Assembly: GCA_002077065.1 (NCBI GenBank)
Contig: NAJO01000072.1
Span: 62,001-126,000 of the forward strand
Direction: 5' to 3'
DNA length: 64,000 nt
DNA from: Cryoendolithus antarcticus
Lineage: Eukaryota > Ascomycota > Dothideomycetes > Cladosporiales > Cladosporiaceae
Shown here: positions 11,259 through 22,244 of the stretch, one piece after another
Layout: each line of letters opens with the position of its first letter
How positions within the stretch are numbered: position 1 is the first letter of the stretch
Program-made: the position numbers and the translations under genes
The notes under the pieces: model-generated
Told to the model about the DNA's origin: nothing
The model's input: the letters and a program-made list of their open reading frames with translations, nothing else
Databases searched by the model: none

Positions 11259-12221
11259 ATGGCACCAGCACATGCAAAGAAGCTACGCATCCAGGCCTGC
11301 CGGACTGATGATGTGTCGCTCATGGAACAAGCCATTGAGTATGCCTCACACCCTGACTCCCGAGACACAGTCGACGACATCGTCCTCTACGGCCTGCGGC
11401 GCTCCATCGCAAGAAGCGCAGTCCACGTAATTTAGTACACTCTCGATCATGGTGCTGTCGCGCAGCTGCATGGCAAAGACGTCTTTCCCACGGTCGATGA
11501 ATTCAGCAAGGACGAGAAAGAAAAGCCTTTGATGGAAGTGTTCGAGATCCTGATCGCTCATGAATGGGACGTCAATAATCGAGGCGACGGCAGGTCATTA
11601 CCTTGGTGGGTCGTGCAGTATCCTGATCTAGTTCAGTGGTGCTTGGATCACGGTGCTAGCATTGATGACCCTGGCCCATCTCGACGCGGATACTCTTACG
11701 ACCCCCCTCAGTTTTCTGCCGATGGCGGGGAAATTCGTCACTCTTCGCTGCGAGGTCCATCAAACATCCTCGGAGTGGCTGCTCGGGTTGGAAACGTAGA
11801 GACCTTTGAGCCGTTGCGAGAGAGGGGTGCTCCTCTAGACCCGCGGACGCTGCACATCGCGGTCCAATCTAGCAAAATGGACATGGTACGGCACCTTGTC
11901 GACGTCGTCGGACTCGATGTAAACGCCATCGAACATGAAGTCGGCAATAATTGCAGCACGCCGCTCTGTTACCTGTATGGTCCACGTCCGTTCCGCAAAC
12001 ACCAAAGCAGATTGCTTGACTTCTTGCTGGATCGCGGCGCCAACCTGGATCTGGATTGTGGGAATGAAGGGGCAATATCATGGCAGAGTCCAAACCAAAT
12101 TGCTCAGCAGTACGGCAATGTAAAGTTCCTGCAAGCTGTACAGGAGTGGCCGGGAAGGCAGCAGGAGGCCGGAGCAGATAGAGGTGTTTCTGGTACGACG
12201 CAGCCTGAGCTTGAAGGGTAG
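11259..12221 (+). pseudogene. Ankyrin-repeat protein gene with one in-frame stop
   Basis: The ATG at 11259 follows a plausible leader and opens a frame of 321 codons interrupted only by TAG at 11433-11435 (context HVI stop YTLDHGA). Changing that one codon back to CAG would leave the frame open to 12221, and CAG to TAG is the change expected from RIP. Ankyrin-like units are visible: MEVFEILIAHEWDVNNRGDG, DLVQWCLDHGASIDD, SNILGVAARVGNVETFEPL, RTLHIAVQSSKMDMVRHLVD and SRLLDFLLDRGANLDLDCG. It is predicted to be a cytosolic protein-binding repeat protein; the partner is unknown. If translation begins at 11532 (ATG), a protein of about 229 residues lacking the first repeats is still possible, so loss of function is likely but not certain. 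Confidence 0.7.
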
Positions 12222-12511
12222 GTGGGTGCGAGATCTTGCGTGCTTGCAGGGTCTGGTGAGGAAGGTGCTCAGTGTTGCCGGAACCTCCTCGGTGCGTCTT
12301 TGACTAGTTAAGCAACATTCGAATACCTATACCGCACTGAGAACGACTTGATAAAGATCGCTGACCCGATCGCTTGGGGCAATCCCTGTCATACTCCGTC
12401 CCTGCCCGTCAGACCTAGCGTCTGCCGCCTCTTCGGTCCGATGCGCGAGTTCGGCGCATCTCCCGGAACTTGTTTGCCCAGACTACCGTTTCAGGGTAAC
12501 AGAGGAGGCAA

Positions 12512-12900
12512 ATGTCGACCGAGCTGCTAGTAGGCCTCGAGCTCTTTAACTATCTCTACGACTACCGTGTCCTTATATGTCGCACATGCCGGGCCGGGGT
12601 CACTCCTACACACCTGGAGGCACACCTCACAGTGAGTCCACAAACACCGACGCCCACGGATGTTTGCCAAACCCACCGAAGGCCCGTACCCTAACCCTAA
12701 TTTTGGCCGCATGGGTGTTTGTCCATGGGTATTTGTCACTCCCTCCTTGTATACACTATCCCCGTGCAGCGAAGATGCCTCCGGTGATTCTCTATAACCT
12801 CTCCTCCTCAGTCTGTCCATATCTTGCCGTTCATACGTGTTATAGCCGTCGCAAGATTGCCGCTCTTGTATGAGCCCAACTTTGAGGTGTCGCCAAGGCG
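12512..12900 (+). pseudogene. OrsD/DUF3505-type zinc-finger fragment 2
   Basis: ATG 12512 reads LFNYLYDYRVLICRTCRAGV, then TPTHLEAHL. This is the family's N-terminal zinc-finger lead: tyrosine-rich start, C-x2-C, and a histidine pair. The frame stops at 12694. The region carries CCCTAACCCTAA at 12689-12700, two units of the fungal telomere repeat. Beyond this I see only short broken frames. Confidence 0.55.
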
Positions 12901-13060
12901 CCCCGGACGGACTCTGTTATATGTAGGCGTACGCATACGTGGAGTACCGTCAGCTCTGCATTGTGTCCCTGATACTGGCTAATGCTTGACCTTACCGGTA
13001 TTAACCACAAGATTCCGTTTCCCCCGCCGCTGGCGCCGCCGCTACCCTCCCCGTTAGGCG

Positions 13061-13303
13061 ATGGACCCTTTTATAGAGCACTTCACCTACCTCCCGCAGT
13101 ACCGTATTGCTATCTGTAAGGGCTGCCGGATCGCTGTCCCTCCAAAGTCGGTAAATTTTCACCTCTTAAATAAGCACCCAGGAGTGTCAAGTATGCTTGC
13201 GCAGGCTGCGGCGGACTATGCGATTGCTATACCTAGGATTGTCCAGAGTGTAGGGGATGTTTGCTTCCCTTATCCCCCTTATCCCCCTTGCCCTGGTATA
13301 GTA
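13061..13303 (+). pseudogene. OrsD/DUF3505-type zinc-finger fragment 3, cut by a transposon
   Basis: From ATG 13061 the frame reads MDPFIEHFTYLPQYRIAICK, then GCRIAVPPKSVNFHLLNKH, the best preserved OrsD-type zinc finger here (C-x2-C followed by H-x5-H). About 80 codons in, the reading frame runs into the left terminal repeat of a pogo element at 13304. Sequence right of that element (after 15138) does not obviously resume the gene, so the downstream part is lost or unrecognisable. Confidence 0.65.
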
Positions 13304-13346
13304 ACGTCATTAATGGGGAAGTGGTACAGATTGGGAAGCGGTACAC
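13304..13346 (+). repeat. Left TIR of the 13-kb pogo element
   Basis: Inverted match to 15096-15138 with a few C/T or G/A differences, holding two tandem GGAAGYGGTACA motifs. Confidence 0.9.
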
Positions 13347-13410
13347 TCCAGCGCGTTCATTTCGTGTATCTCTTCTTCTTTCACGCGACAGATCAAGTTA
13401 TATATACTTG

Positions 13411-15046
13411 ATGCCTTCTGAATCTGAAGCAGTCCTACTCAACGCTATATCTGCGTATCGAGAAGGGCAATATACGTCTATTCGCGCATGTGCTTACGCG
13501 TTTTCGATACCGTATACAACGCTTTCAAACCAACTCCCCGGACGCGTTTCTCGCTCTACTGCATACGAACCACAGCAGATACTCTCCACCGCTAAAGAGG
13601 GTCTATTATCAAGTGGATCTCTCGAATCTCTTCCGCCGGCTGCCCTATTACCCTCTCGTTAAAACGTGAGCTTGCCTAAGATATTCGACTTCGCCGATAC
13701 GCTCTCTCGTCTACTCCGACTTCCTACCCTCCTATTAGCAAACGGTGGATTGATAGATTCCGCCTTCGATACCCTATAGTAACAACAATCTGGTCTCGGC
13801 AAATTGACGGAAGCCGAGTGAACGGACTCAACTATACGGACGTAAACGCCTTCTTTACCGCCCTGACCAATCTCTTCATCGAGAACTCCTATCCTCCCGA
13901 GTGCGTTTTAACGCTAACGAGCCCGGGTTTGCTATTGGCGATAGTCAGTCATTAAGAGTACTTGTGAACAGGCGGGACAATAAGAACTTCAAGAAAGTAG
14001 CAGGTTGGCAAGAGTGGATAACCGCAATTGAGTGTATCGGAGCGTCGGGTATTGCATTGCCTCCGCTTCTGATTTTCAATGCAAAGTATACAAATACTGC
14101 ATGGATACCGCCTACTACCCTAATGAACTGAAGGTTCTCGACAAGTAACAGCGGCTGGATATCTAATTCGCATGCGTACGATTGGCTTACTACAGTCTTT
14201 AGCCCTGAAACACAACGTTCTGACGGGAAACGCTTGCTTCTTCTTCTTTCCGGACACGGCAGCCACCTTACTGCTAGATTTATCGCCTACTGTCAGGATA
14301 GCGTTATAGACCTAGTTGTACTACCTCCGCACACGTTGTACATTCTGCAACCGCTTGACGTTGGTCTTTTCAGCCCGCTAAAGCGCGCGCTTTCAGCCGA
14401 AGTAGATGCTCTCTTCCGCCTCGATTCACGCCGGATACCGCGGATTGAGTGGACTACGGCCTATAGAAACGCCCGATCTAAAGCCCTCACGTCGGCTAAC
14501 ATCTTTTTGTCGTTCCGCGCATCCCGTATCTTGCCTCTGAGCCCGATTACTACCCTGTCAAACCTACAAATGCCCACGCCTCCTCCGCCCACTACGCCTC
14601 CTCCTGTTCACTCTACTAAAGCTCTCGATCTCTCGCTGCTAGTAAGCTCCCCTCCTCATGGTACGACCTTACGTTAGGCAAATTCTCTTGTTGAAGCAGT
14701 CATTTCTGAGTCTAATACCAAGACTCCCGTACGGCGGTATATTGCGCGAGCTAGGGTTGCTCTCAAAAAGACGCAATCTGAGAATACGCTTCTACGTAGA
14801 GAGAACGCCGAGCAGCGGAATCTGTTGCGGGTACGTAAGGAACGCACAAAAGGGAAGCGCGTTGCATTGAAGGGTAAGTTTGTCTTCAATACAAAAGGAA
14901 TCCTTGAGGTGATCAAAAAAGCCGAAGCCGAAGCGGTGAAGCCAAAGCCAAAACGTAAGCGCCGTAGTAGGGCGATCACTCTTGAAATCGAGGACAAGGT
15001 AGACAAGATACTTGAGGACACATACACCGATAATGAGAGTGATTGA
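13411..15046 (+). pseudogene. Pogo-type transposase (HTH plus DDE_1), degraded
   Basis: ATG 13411 begins a psq/CENP-B-type helix-turn-helix protein (SESEAVLLNAISAYREGQYT, SIRACAYAFSIPYTTLSNQL). Frame changes and stops follow between about 13620 and 13890. The DDE_1 core is then readable in pieces: NANEPGFAIG (the first catalytic Asp appears replaced, family norm NxDExGF), VAGWQEWITAIECIGASG, LLLLLSGHGSHLTARFIAYC (second Asp position reads Gly), then PPHTLYILQPLDVGLFSPLK (the third Asp, in QPLDVG, kept). The C-terminal part from 14825 is a lysine/arginine-rich tail (KPKPKRKRRSRA) with an acidic end. The protein would be about 530 residues if whole. With two catalytic positions changed and the frame broken, the copy should be inactive. 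Confidence 0.85.
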
Positions 15047-15095
15047 TTTATGGCAGCTGTACATAGATAGATCTCCGTATAGTTAATTGGAATTT

Positions 15096-15138
15096 GTGTA
15101 CCGCTTCCCCATCTGTACCGCTTCTCCATCAATGACGT
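15096..15138 (-). repeat. Right TIR of the 13-kb pogo element
   Basis: Reverse complement partner of 13304-13346, followed by CA where TA is expected. Confidence 0.9.
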
Positions 15139-15350
15139 CATGTCTTTGTTTTACTAGCTTTGGAACTTCAATCAAGACTTGAGTGTTTGTGAATGACTTC
15201 TACTCAATCTGTGTTATTGCGGGGAGATTTCAGGCTTCGGGGACAGAGACGGGGCGAAACTTTGCGTCGACTATTGAGAAGAGGAGACTATGATATGTCG
15301 TCTTGATGTGGCTGATTGCTCCTATGCCAAAATTGACGAGTAGTGCAATG

Positions 15351-17191
15351 CTAAAGCTTCGCCTTCGTCCTAAGCTTCGCCAACGTATATTCATCCCAGT
15401 CTACCACCTTCTTCACCTGGAATTGCGTCAATCCATACACAGATTCAGATCCCGCGCCCATCATCTCGTCAAAGACAATTTTGATGCCTTCGCTCTGTTT
15501 GTGACCTCCACCACCATCCTGCCAGCTCAATCGCACGAGATCTCTGCTCAAGGCCGAAGCTCTGGGAGCTACAAGCCTCAACCGAGTGAGATACTAGTCC
15601 AGAGCACCAGGTAGTAAAGTGGCGGAATCGACATCTTGATGCACAATGCCGTGACTCTTCAGCTCGGCAACGGAGACTGGGCGAGCTGATATCATAGCTT
15701 CTCGTGAGAGGGACAGACCCCATTCGCGAATTACATACCGCGAGATAGTCGCTGGTGCGAGCCCGAGTTTTCCCTCGCTCAGCGTCATGCTCGAACCCTT
15801 CGCCACTATCCGCACGTCACAAGCAAACGCCAGTCCGACTCCGCCGCGAAAGCTGGACCCTGTATACAAGCTATCGTGACTTGCGGTGCGTTGTCGATGA
15901 CGTTAGATAGCTTCGTAACGCGTGCGTACTGCGCATCTGTGGCCGACTCGCTTTTCGCTACGGGGGGAGAGTCTCTCGAAAGATCCATGCTCGTGCAGAA
16001 GTACTTTCCGCGGGCGGAGAGCACTATACGGGTGATGTTGGGATCTTGAGCGGCATCTACGAACATCGAGGTGATGGCCGCGATCAATACGGCTATCAGT
16101 GCATTGCCGTTCTTTGGTAGATCGAGGGTAATTTGGAGATTTGTGCCGGAGCGCAAGATCTCGAGCCCGGGCATTGAAGGCTGGAATGACCACTTTAGCT
16201 TTGCAACTGATGGTATAGATTCGGGGGAGACCTTCGCTGCGGACTTCAGTGCGATCGCGGAGCCTGCTCGGCTGGAATTCGGCGCTGACAGGACTTGAGA
16301 TATCCATTCACCTACACGCACGAGCCTGGTCAGATCGATACCGGTGGATCTCCCGGATTGATGTAGGGAGTAGACCAAATCTTCGGTGGCTAGATTACCC
16401 CTCGCTCCGGGAGTGTAGGGACAACCACCCATGCCACCTGCGCTGCTGTCGAACACCCTGATACCACATTGGTAGGCTGCCCAAACGTTCGAAATCGCTT
16501 GACCGTAGGTATCATGAAAATGTCCGGCCGGGAATTCTACTGGTACACCCGCATTCGTCAGATAATTAGCGAGTTCAGATACGTCCGCTGGAACACCAAC
16601 ACCAACGGTGTCTCCAAGACTGATTTCGTAACACCCTATAGCGAGGAGCTGTTGCACACAGTTGAGGACAGCCGCGTGAGGTATAGGCCCGTCAAATGGG
16701 CACGCAAATATGCATGAGATATATCTGGTTTGATGTTAGCATGTGCGCATATGCAGAGAAGGACCGGTATTATACCCTCTGATAGCGATGCCGTGTTGCT
16801 TCGCACTCTTAGCGACATGTCGAGCTCGATCAAGACCTTGCTGAGTGCTGCAGTTGATGTTCGCCCTACTAAAAGCCTCGCTCGCGCTCACAAATACCGC
16901 CACCTCCTTGATACCATAACCCCTCGCAACTTCCAGGCCCTTCACATTTGAAACCAATACCGGAGCTCGCACGTTGCGGCTCTGAACAATTGACTTGACG
17001 TACTCATCGCTCATGACATCGCGACAGTCAGCCAGCTGGGGAATGGCTTTGGGCGAGACAGCTGACGTGATCTCAATCGTTCGTGAACCGGCATGGTGAA
17101 GACGGCGTATCAGCTCGACTTTAATGGCCGTAGGAATCACCTGCTTGACATTCTGCAGCCCATCGCGAGGGCTGACTTCTACAATTCGCAC
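15351..17191 (-). pseudogene. HMG-CoA lyase / enoyl-CoA hydratase fusion gene, broken
   Basis: N-terminal HMG-CoA lyase (HMGL-like TIM barrel) joined to a C-terminal enoyl-CoA hydratase/isomerase. The lyase starts with VRIVEVSPRDGLQN (Arg-Asp catalytic pair) at 17191, crosses a 51-bp intron (16775-16725, GTATAA...CCAG with GCTAAC branch) that joins RG to YISCIFACPFDGP, and goes on with CYEISLGDTVGVG, GHFHDTYGQAI (metal-binding HxH) and GGMGGCPYTPGA (catalytic Cys loop). The hydratase part has NALIAVL and a GGGVGLAFACDVRI-like oxyanion segment. One base is missing near 15844 (GPAF then RGGVGLAF), and TAG at 15596-15594 interrupts the last part, after which GIKIVFDEMMGAGSESVYGL is still readable to 15351. 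The true start is uncertain: MSRACLVRCTNTHAR in another frame just upstream could be the old N-terminus. A normal role would be breakdown of leucine or a related branched acyl-CoA. Confidence 0.85.
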
Positions 17192-17565
17192 GCTGTCGGG
17201 CCTCGGAGATATTGCAGCGTGCGTGAGTGTTCGTGCATCGAACCAGACATGCTCTGGACATGTTCGCCGCAGAGTAGTAGAGGTAGTGGTACCACCTCAG
17301 CAATTCCACGGAATTACACCCCACAGGCGAAACGCGGACCGTAGACGGATGTCTGCATCTCGTGGTCCGAATTGAGCTCCGCTGATGTACTGATGACCCC
17401 TCTTCTGCAGCAACTGTGTGACATGACAAAGCGCATCGGCGCGTTTCGATCACATTGGAACAGAGTATGAAGATGTACGCAGCTGTATGATAAATGGAGT
17501 GTTGAATGGCTAGATTGTTCTAGAGTACACGCAAATCGCCAAGCTCTGATACAGCTGGTTGCATA

Positions 17566-19053
17566 GAAGGTTTCCCCCCATCTTGCACGTCCCCACACAA
17601 CGCACGCTTTTGACGCGTATCAACGAACACAACAACCACGCGATAACTCAACACCATGGCTCCTATTGATGATGCTGTCGCGTTTCTACGTTCCTCTGAT
17701 GGACCACAAATAGCTGCCGCAGCTAAATCCTTTGGTGTTAACCGTAGCACTCTCAGTAAGCGATATCATGGCCAAAGTGTCTCCAGAGCTAGCAATGCGA
17801 CACGACGACAATCATTCACTCCTAAGGAGGAACAACTGCTAATCAAGGAGATCTGAAGGCTCTGCGAATGGTGCTTACCGCCTACACCGGCTATGGTGCG
17901 TATGTGGGCCTCAACGATCAGTGGTAAAGAGGCAGGGAAAAACTGGTCTGCGAAGTTCAGACGAAGGCACCATGCTACCCTTGACACACGCTATCTCAAT
18001 ACCCTAGACCTTGAGAGGCACAAGGCCGAGTCAAAGGCATCCTTTCAGCAGTACTTCGATATCCTACAGCAGAAGATGCAAGCATACGATATACAGCCTT
18101 ACAACACCTACAACATGGACGAAAAGGGCTTCCTCATTGGCCACCTTTAAGAGGTGCAGAGGATCTTCCCTAAGGCCATGATGAAGCAACAGAAGCTACT
18201 AGGCACTGGCCAAGATGGTAACCGAGAGTGGATAACAGTTCTAGCTACTGTTTGTGCAGATGGAACCTCATTGCCGCCAGCGCTTGTTTACAAGGCTATA
18301 AGTGGTGATCTTCAGGACATCTGGCTTCAAGATTACGATCCAATCGAACACCAGTGCTGGTTTGCAAGCTCTCCAAATGGCTGGACTAGCAACGAACTTG
18401 GTTTGAGTTGGCTACAGAGCCTGTTCCATACTCAAACAGTCACCAAAGCCGGGAGGAACTGGAGGCTGCTAATCCTTGATGGCTTTGGCTCCCACTGCAC
18501 CATTGAGTTCCTTGATTGGTGCAGAAGCAATAGGATCCTTGTTGCTATCTTTCCTCCGCATGCTACGCATCGATTACAGCCCTTAGATGTCAGCATGTTT
18601 CGACCTTTAGCTACCTTCTACAGCCAGGAGCTAGATCATCATACTCGGATATCACAAGGCCTCACAAGGCTCACGAAGCGTGACTTCTTCTCCAACTTCT
18701 TTAGAGCCTACCAAAGAGCGTTTACAGAGCCTAACATCAAGTCAGCATGGCTGAAAACTGGTTTGGAGCCGTTCAACCCAGATGAAGTGCTTCAGATCTT
18801 CAAGAACGATACCGAGGCCTTACCTGTTACAACACCTTCTGGATCTCGCTCAAGTAGCTGTTTAGACTCGCCAACAGCTATCGGTAAGATCAGGAGGATT
18901 GTGAATGAACAGCTTGCTAGCAATGACGTTCAAACACAGAAGGTTGTGAACAGACTAAGCAATGCATGCCTTGCCTTTGCAACAGAGCTTACACTTGCGC
19001 GAGAGCGTGAACAAGGCTACCTTGAAGACCTCACATTTGCCAGTGCCTTTTGA
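17566..19053 (+). mobile_element. Fot1-like transposon, first copy (right end lost)
   Basis: The left end begins GAAGGTTTCCCCCC at 17566, preceded by TA (17564-17565), and the leader shares TGCACGTCCC and GCACGCTTTTGA with the copies ending at 10380 and 32067. The transposase gene begins at 17656. No matching right TIR was found; sequence similarity to the 30-kb copy stops near 19047, so the element is 3'-truncated. Confidence 0.75.
17656..19053 (+). pseudogene. Fot1-like transposase (HTH plus DDE_1) with two stops
   Basis: One frame from ATG 17656 to 19053 apart from two stops. TGA at 17854-17856 replaces the Trp codon found in the 31.7-kb copy (KEIWRLC), and TAA at 18148-18150 replaces a CAG there (GHLQKV). 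Motifs in order: HTH AAAAKSFGVNRSTLSKRYHG; NMDEKGFLIG (first Asp); WITVLATVCADGTSLPPALV; LLILDGFGSHCTIEFLDWC (second Asp); FPPHATHRLQPLDVSMFRPL (third Asp). The catalytic triad is intact. The C-terminal basic and Gln-rich part seen in the other copy is missing after ELTLAREREQGYLEDL. Predicted nuclear protein acting on its own TIRs; inactive as it stands. Confidence 0.9.
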
Positions 19054-19919
19054 GGTCATAGGCATGAACTCTGCTATGATGATGATTGAAAACACTGAGT
19101 AAGCTGAAAGAGGAGGGAAAGCACGAAGAAGCAAGCTGAAGTATAAGTTGGCCACTGCATAGGAGCTCAGGGGCCTCAGGCTGTGCTTGTATTGGTGAGC
19201 TAGACTCTGCATGGTCATGAATGGTCAGCTCACCACTGTGCAACTGGGGATATCCTGCATGATTAGCCGCTTTGTCGAGAAGTCGAGTGTTGAGGGGCGG
19301 GAGAGTGCGTTAGGAGCGCCGGCACCTCAACAAGCCTGCCACTAACTTAGCAGCACGCGTCCGAGGTCGCGGTATTAGCTATTCTTTACCTAGCTGCAGT
19401 CTATGCGAGAGAGGGGCTGGTTTGATCCGCTACTGTGGTTACACAGCGGTCACACAGTGACCGCACACTATGTCAGGTTGAGCATCACTGGAGGGGCCTC
19501 CGGTACAGTTCCTTAGATAAGACCAATAGCAGAAGCAGAATCATTCGTTACTGTTCTCACACCCCTGTTGCAAGATTTTAACGACCTCAACTTCAACAAT
19601 GCTGTGCTGGCAATGCTGGTTAAGAAGGTTTCCTAAAGGAAGATCCCGGAATCAGCTGAGGTCGCGGCTCTTCTATTGCAAAATGTAGCCGGACTACATG
19701 CTCCTTGACAACGCGTAATTGGGAATGAGACAGTTTCTCTTCAGATGCATGCTTCTCTTACACGCGATATCCGACGCATTAGGAGAGCCTCTTTCTTCCA
19801 ATCAAATTTCCAAGGATGGCGAAATGTTTTCGAAGCATACTCAATGTCAGTGCTAACATCCCAGACAACTTCCAAGACCGAGAAGGTTTCTCTTCCAAGT
19901 TCCGCTTGCACAAGGAGGA
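19054..19919. other. No gene seen
   Basis: Between the truncated Fot copy and a dispersed repeat. I see no supported coding region, TIR or RNA gene. Part of it may be debris of the truncated element. Confidence 0.35.
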
Positions 19920-19925
19920 TAGTAA

Positions 19926-20072
19926 TGTTGAAACAGCATTTGTAGGAATCCATAGCTGTGGCATTCAGTGGCTGTCTGCAGTGACTATATAGCTGTGGTG
20001 AGGGGGCTGCTACGTCAGCCTTCTCAGGAACCATGATACCTATGAACTGTGCAGTGGTCTGCGCATCAATTC
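19926..20072 (+). repeat. Dispersed repeat, copy 1 (about 150 bp)
   Basis: Begins TGTTGAAACAGCATTTGTAG and runs through CAGTGGCTGTCTGCAGT, ATATAGCTGTGGTGAGG and GCTACGTCAGCCTTCT to GTGCAGTGGTCTG. A second copy in the same orientation lies at 60779-60922. The two are clearly homologous with scattered substitutions. No coding capacity. It could be a solo LTR or a non-autonomous element; I could not find matching target duplications. Confidence 0.75.
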
Positions 20073-20699
20073 AACAAGTAACTTGGTGAAGAGTTTATTA
20101 TGAAGCTTCTGCCTTCTAAGAAGCTCCATCCCTGACAAAGTTCTCAACAGATCGGATTACTGAAGTCGAATCTCAGCAAGTACCTTCGCGATGCTGCTCG
20201 TCCAACACCTAAGAGCAAACATATTCACACTCATCCGCAGTCATCATATCGAGAATACCCATACTAGAATCTGCCCAAAAGAAACCTCGTTCGAATCATG
20301 GACAACCAGACGTGGCAATTGGACGATGAGGTCGATGCTGTGAATCTTCATCTTGGTTATCTCCATCTCTACGACGAAGAGAGGAAGGGAAAGTATTCTT
20401 CTTCGAATGTACCCGACCGAAAAGTCGCTTACGATGGTTTCCGTACGTATCTGCAACTTCGTTTGTGTAAGGGTTCAAGCTAGTGTTATTTACAACTATA
20501 CTAGACCTAGTCTACAAGATTGCAAAGCTGAAGAAAGAAATCACTATGAACATCCTCCAAGGTCAAGGCTTTATAAGTTGCGCATGACAGTATTAAGAAG
20601 GTGGTAGAGGATTCTGAAGGTCTTGGCAGTTGACCTGTGCGTTGACCAGGGCATAGCCTGGACATGGGGCATAGCCCGTAACAGCACACTGGCAATACA

Positions 20700-22244
20700 G
20701 CTAAGGCAGCTTTCAACCGGGTACAGAGGATTGGAGCACAGGCTGTAATAGGCTGCTTCCGCACTGTGACTACGGTTATAGCAGAGGCAGAGGCAAGTGT
20801 CCAAACGGTCCAAGAACGACATAGCACAAGGGCTGCTAAGCTTTGGATCACCATACGTACACTGCCGCAGTCCAATCTGTTGACGAGACTGAATGTAAAG
20901 AGAAAGGTGAGGAGGTTTGTAACTCCCCTACAGAGGATTGCAACTCTGTACCACAATGCAGCAATGGACAGACTAGAAGGCATTGGACCCTATGCTCTAG
21001 CACCCTGGAAGTTACGACCCAAAGCTAGTCTTGAACTAGATGCAGGTAAGGCGTTGTCCATGGCCGCGTTGACAACAGGCATCCGCATTGCGGTAAGCTC
21101 ATCTGCAAGGAACAAAACTATCGGAATGGGAGTTGCTTTCAGGACACAGAGGCAATCCTCTACAATGGCGAGGCAAGATCATTCTCAACAACACTCGGGC
21201 CACAAACGGAACAGAACCCATACGTGACAAGTCTGGCGGCAATATCAGAAGGCCTACTACGGCTTGTGCCGCAACCACACACGAGGCAGATCTATATCCT
21301 CTCTAGTGATCGAGGCGCACTCCAAGCAATCAGCAGACCAAATCAGCATTCTGGCCAAGCAACTATGATCCGGATCTACCAGGAATTAGACTACCTAAGG
21401 GGACGAGGAAATTTAGTGAGCCTACAGTGGATGCTATCTAGCCAGGACTTTGAGCCTGGGCGAAAGGCCAAAGCTGCAGCTCGGGAGGCTACGGAAAAGG
21501 ATCAGCTACCGAGATCGCAATGGCCAATTACAAAGTCGGACGTTGCTCAACGCGCAGAAGAAGAGTCTACAACCGCTTGGACTCTTGACCGACACCGGCC
21601 AGCACCTACGCCGCATTGATACGGGGTTGCCAGGACCGCATACGCGACTACTCTACGACTGTTTTCAACGCAAGCAAGCAAGCATCCTAGCACAGCTCCG
21701 TACCGGCATGTCCCGGTTGAACGGATATGTATACCGCATAAACGCAGCAGAGACAGACCAATGCGCCTGTGGACAGGAGTGGGAGACAGCACAGCACTTT
21801 CTACTACGATGCAAGTTATGGGAGACGCAGCGGCAGCGGTTACTTCAACTAGCAGAAACAAGACAAGGCAAATTATCGTACCTGCTTGGGGGAAAGACGC
21901 GGCTAGACAACAAGGACTGGAGACCAGACATGAAGGCAGTGCAAACAAGCATTGATTTTGCAATGGCTACTAGTCGTCTCAATACGGAGACAAATAGGCA
22001 AAGCACGCAAGGCACGCAAACTACTCAAGGCACACAATCTACGCGAGGTACACAAGCTACACAACGCGTACAAGGCACACAATACATACAAGGCACACAG
22101 CCCACAGCCGGGGGACAGATAGATATAGGACTAGCAAGTAGAGGACGGCGACTGGACCTTGGGAGACTAACCCAAACAACCGCACACCTAATCTATACGC
22201 ACCCTTGTGCCAACAGCATGTATTGCTTCGTTTGCCGGTCATAG
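20700..22244 (+). pseudogene. LINE ORF2 C-terminus: RNase H and zinc-knuckle region
   Basis: Three frame blocks (to about 21225, 21225-21450, then to 22244). Block 1 reads VIAEAEASVQTVQERHSTRA, LNVKRKVRRFVTPLQRIATL and an RNase H start (TTGIRIAVSSSARNKTIGMG). Block 2 has the RNase H segment IYILSSDRGALQAI with LRGRGNLVSLQWM. Block 3 has LPGPHTRLLYDCFQRKQASI, AQLRTGMSRLNGYVYRIN and the C-x2-C...H-x4-C motif CACGQEWETAQHFLLRC, then KTRLDNKDWRPDMKAVQTSI. The end carries a degenerate Thr-Gln-Gly-Thr-Gln repeat (22000-22105). Function when whole: reverse transcription and RNA removal during element copying. Broken by frameshifts. Confidence 0.85.
22000..22105 (+). repeat. Degenerate 12-15 bp tandem repeat in the LINE C-terminus
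   Basis: Repeated units of the form CAAGGCACACAA/ACGCAAGGCACGCAA encode STQGTQTTQGTQSTRGTQ and similar. It lies in frame at the end of the LINE protein. Confidence 0.75.

Larger units (their letters stand above)
13304..15138 (+). mobile_element. Pogo/Fot-type DNA transposon with 43-bp TIRs
   Basis: A complete-length Tc1/mariner-superfamily element of 1835 bp. The ends 13304-13346 and 15096-15138 are inverted copies (ACGTCATTRATGGRGAAG then YGGTACAGATKGGGAAGCGG). Each TIR contains two copies of GGGAAGYGGTACA about 17 bp apart, probably paired transposase-binding sites. Left flank is TA (13302-13303) and right flank CA (15139-15140), a TA duplication with one C/T change. It carries one degraded transposase gene and sits inside an OrsD-type fragment. 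Its size and TIR length fit the Fot group. Confidence 0.9.

Noticed and set aside
10947..11273. Small frames before the ankyrin gene
   Set aside because: Overlapping frames on both strands with no motif; the region reads as a leader and promoter.
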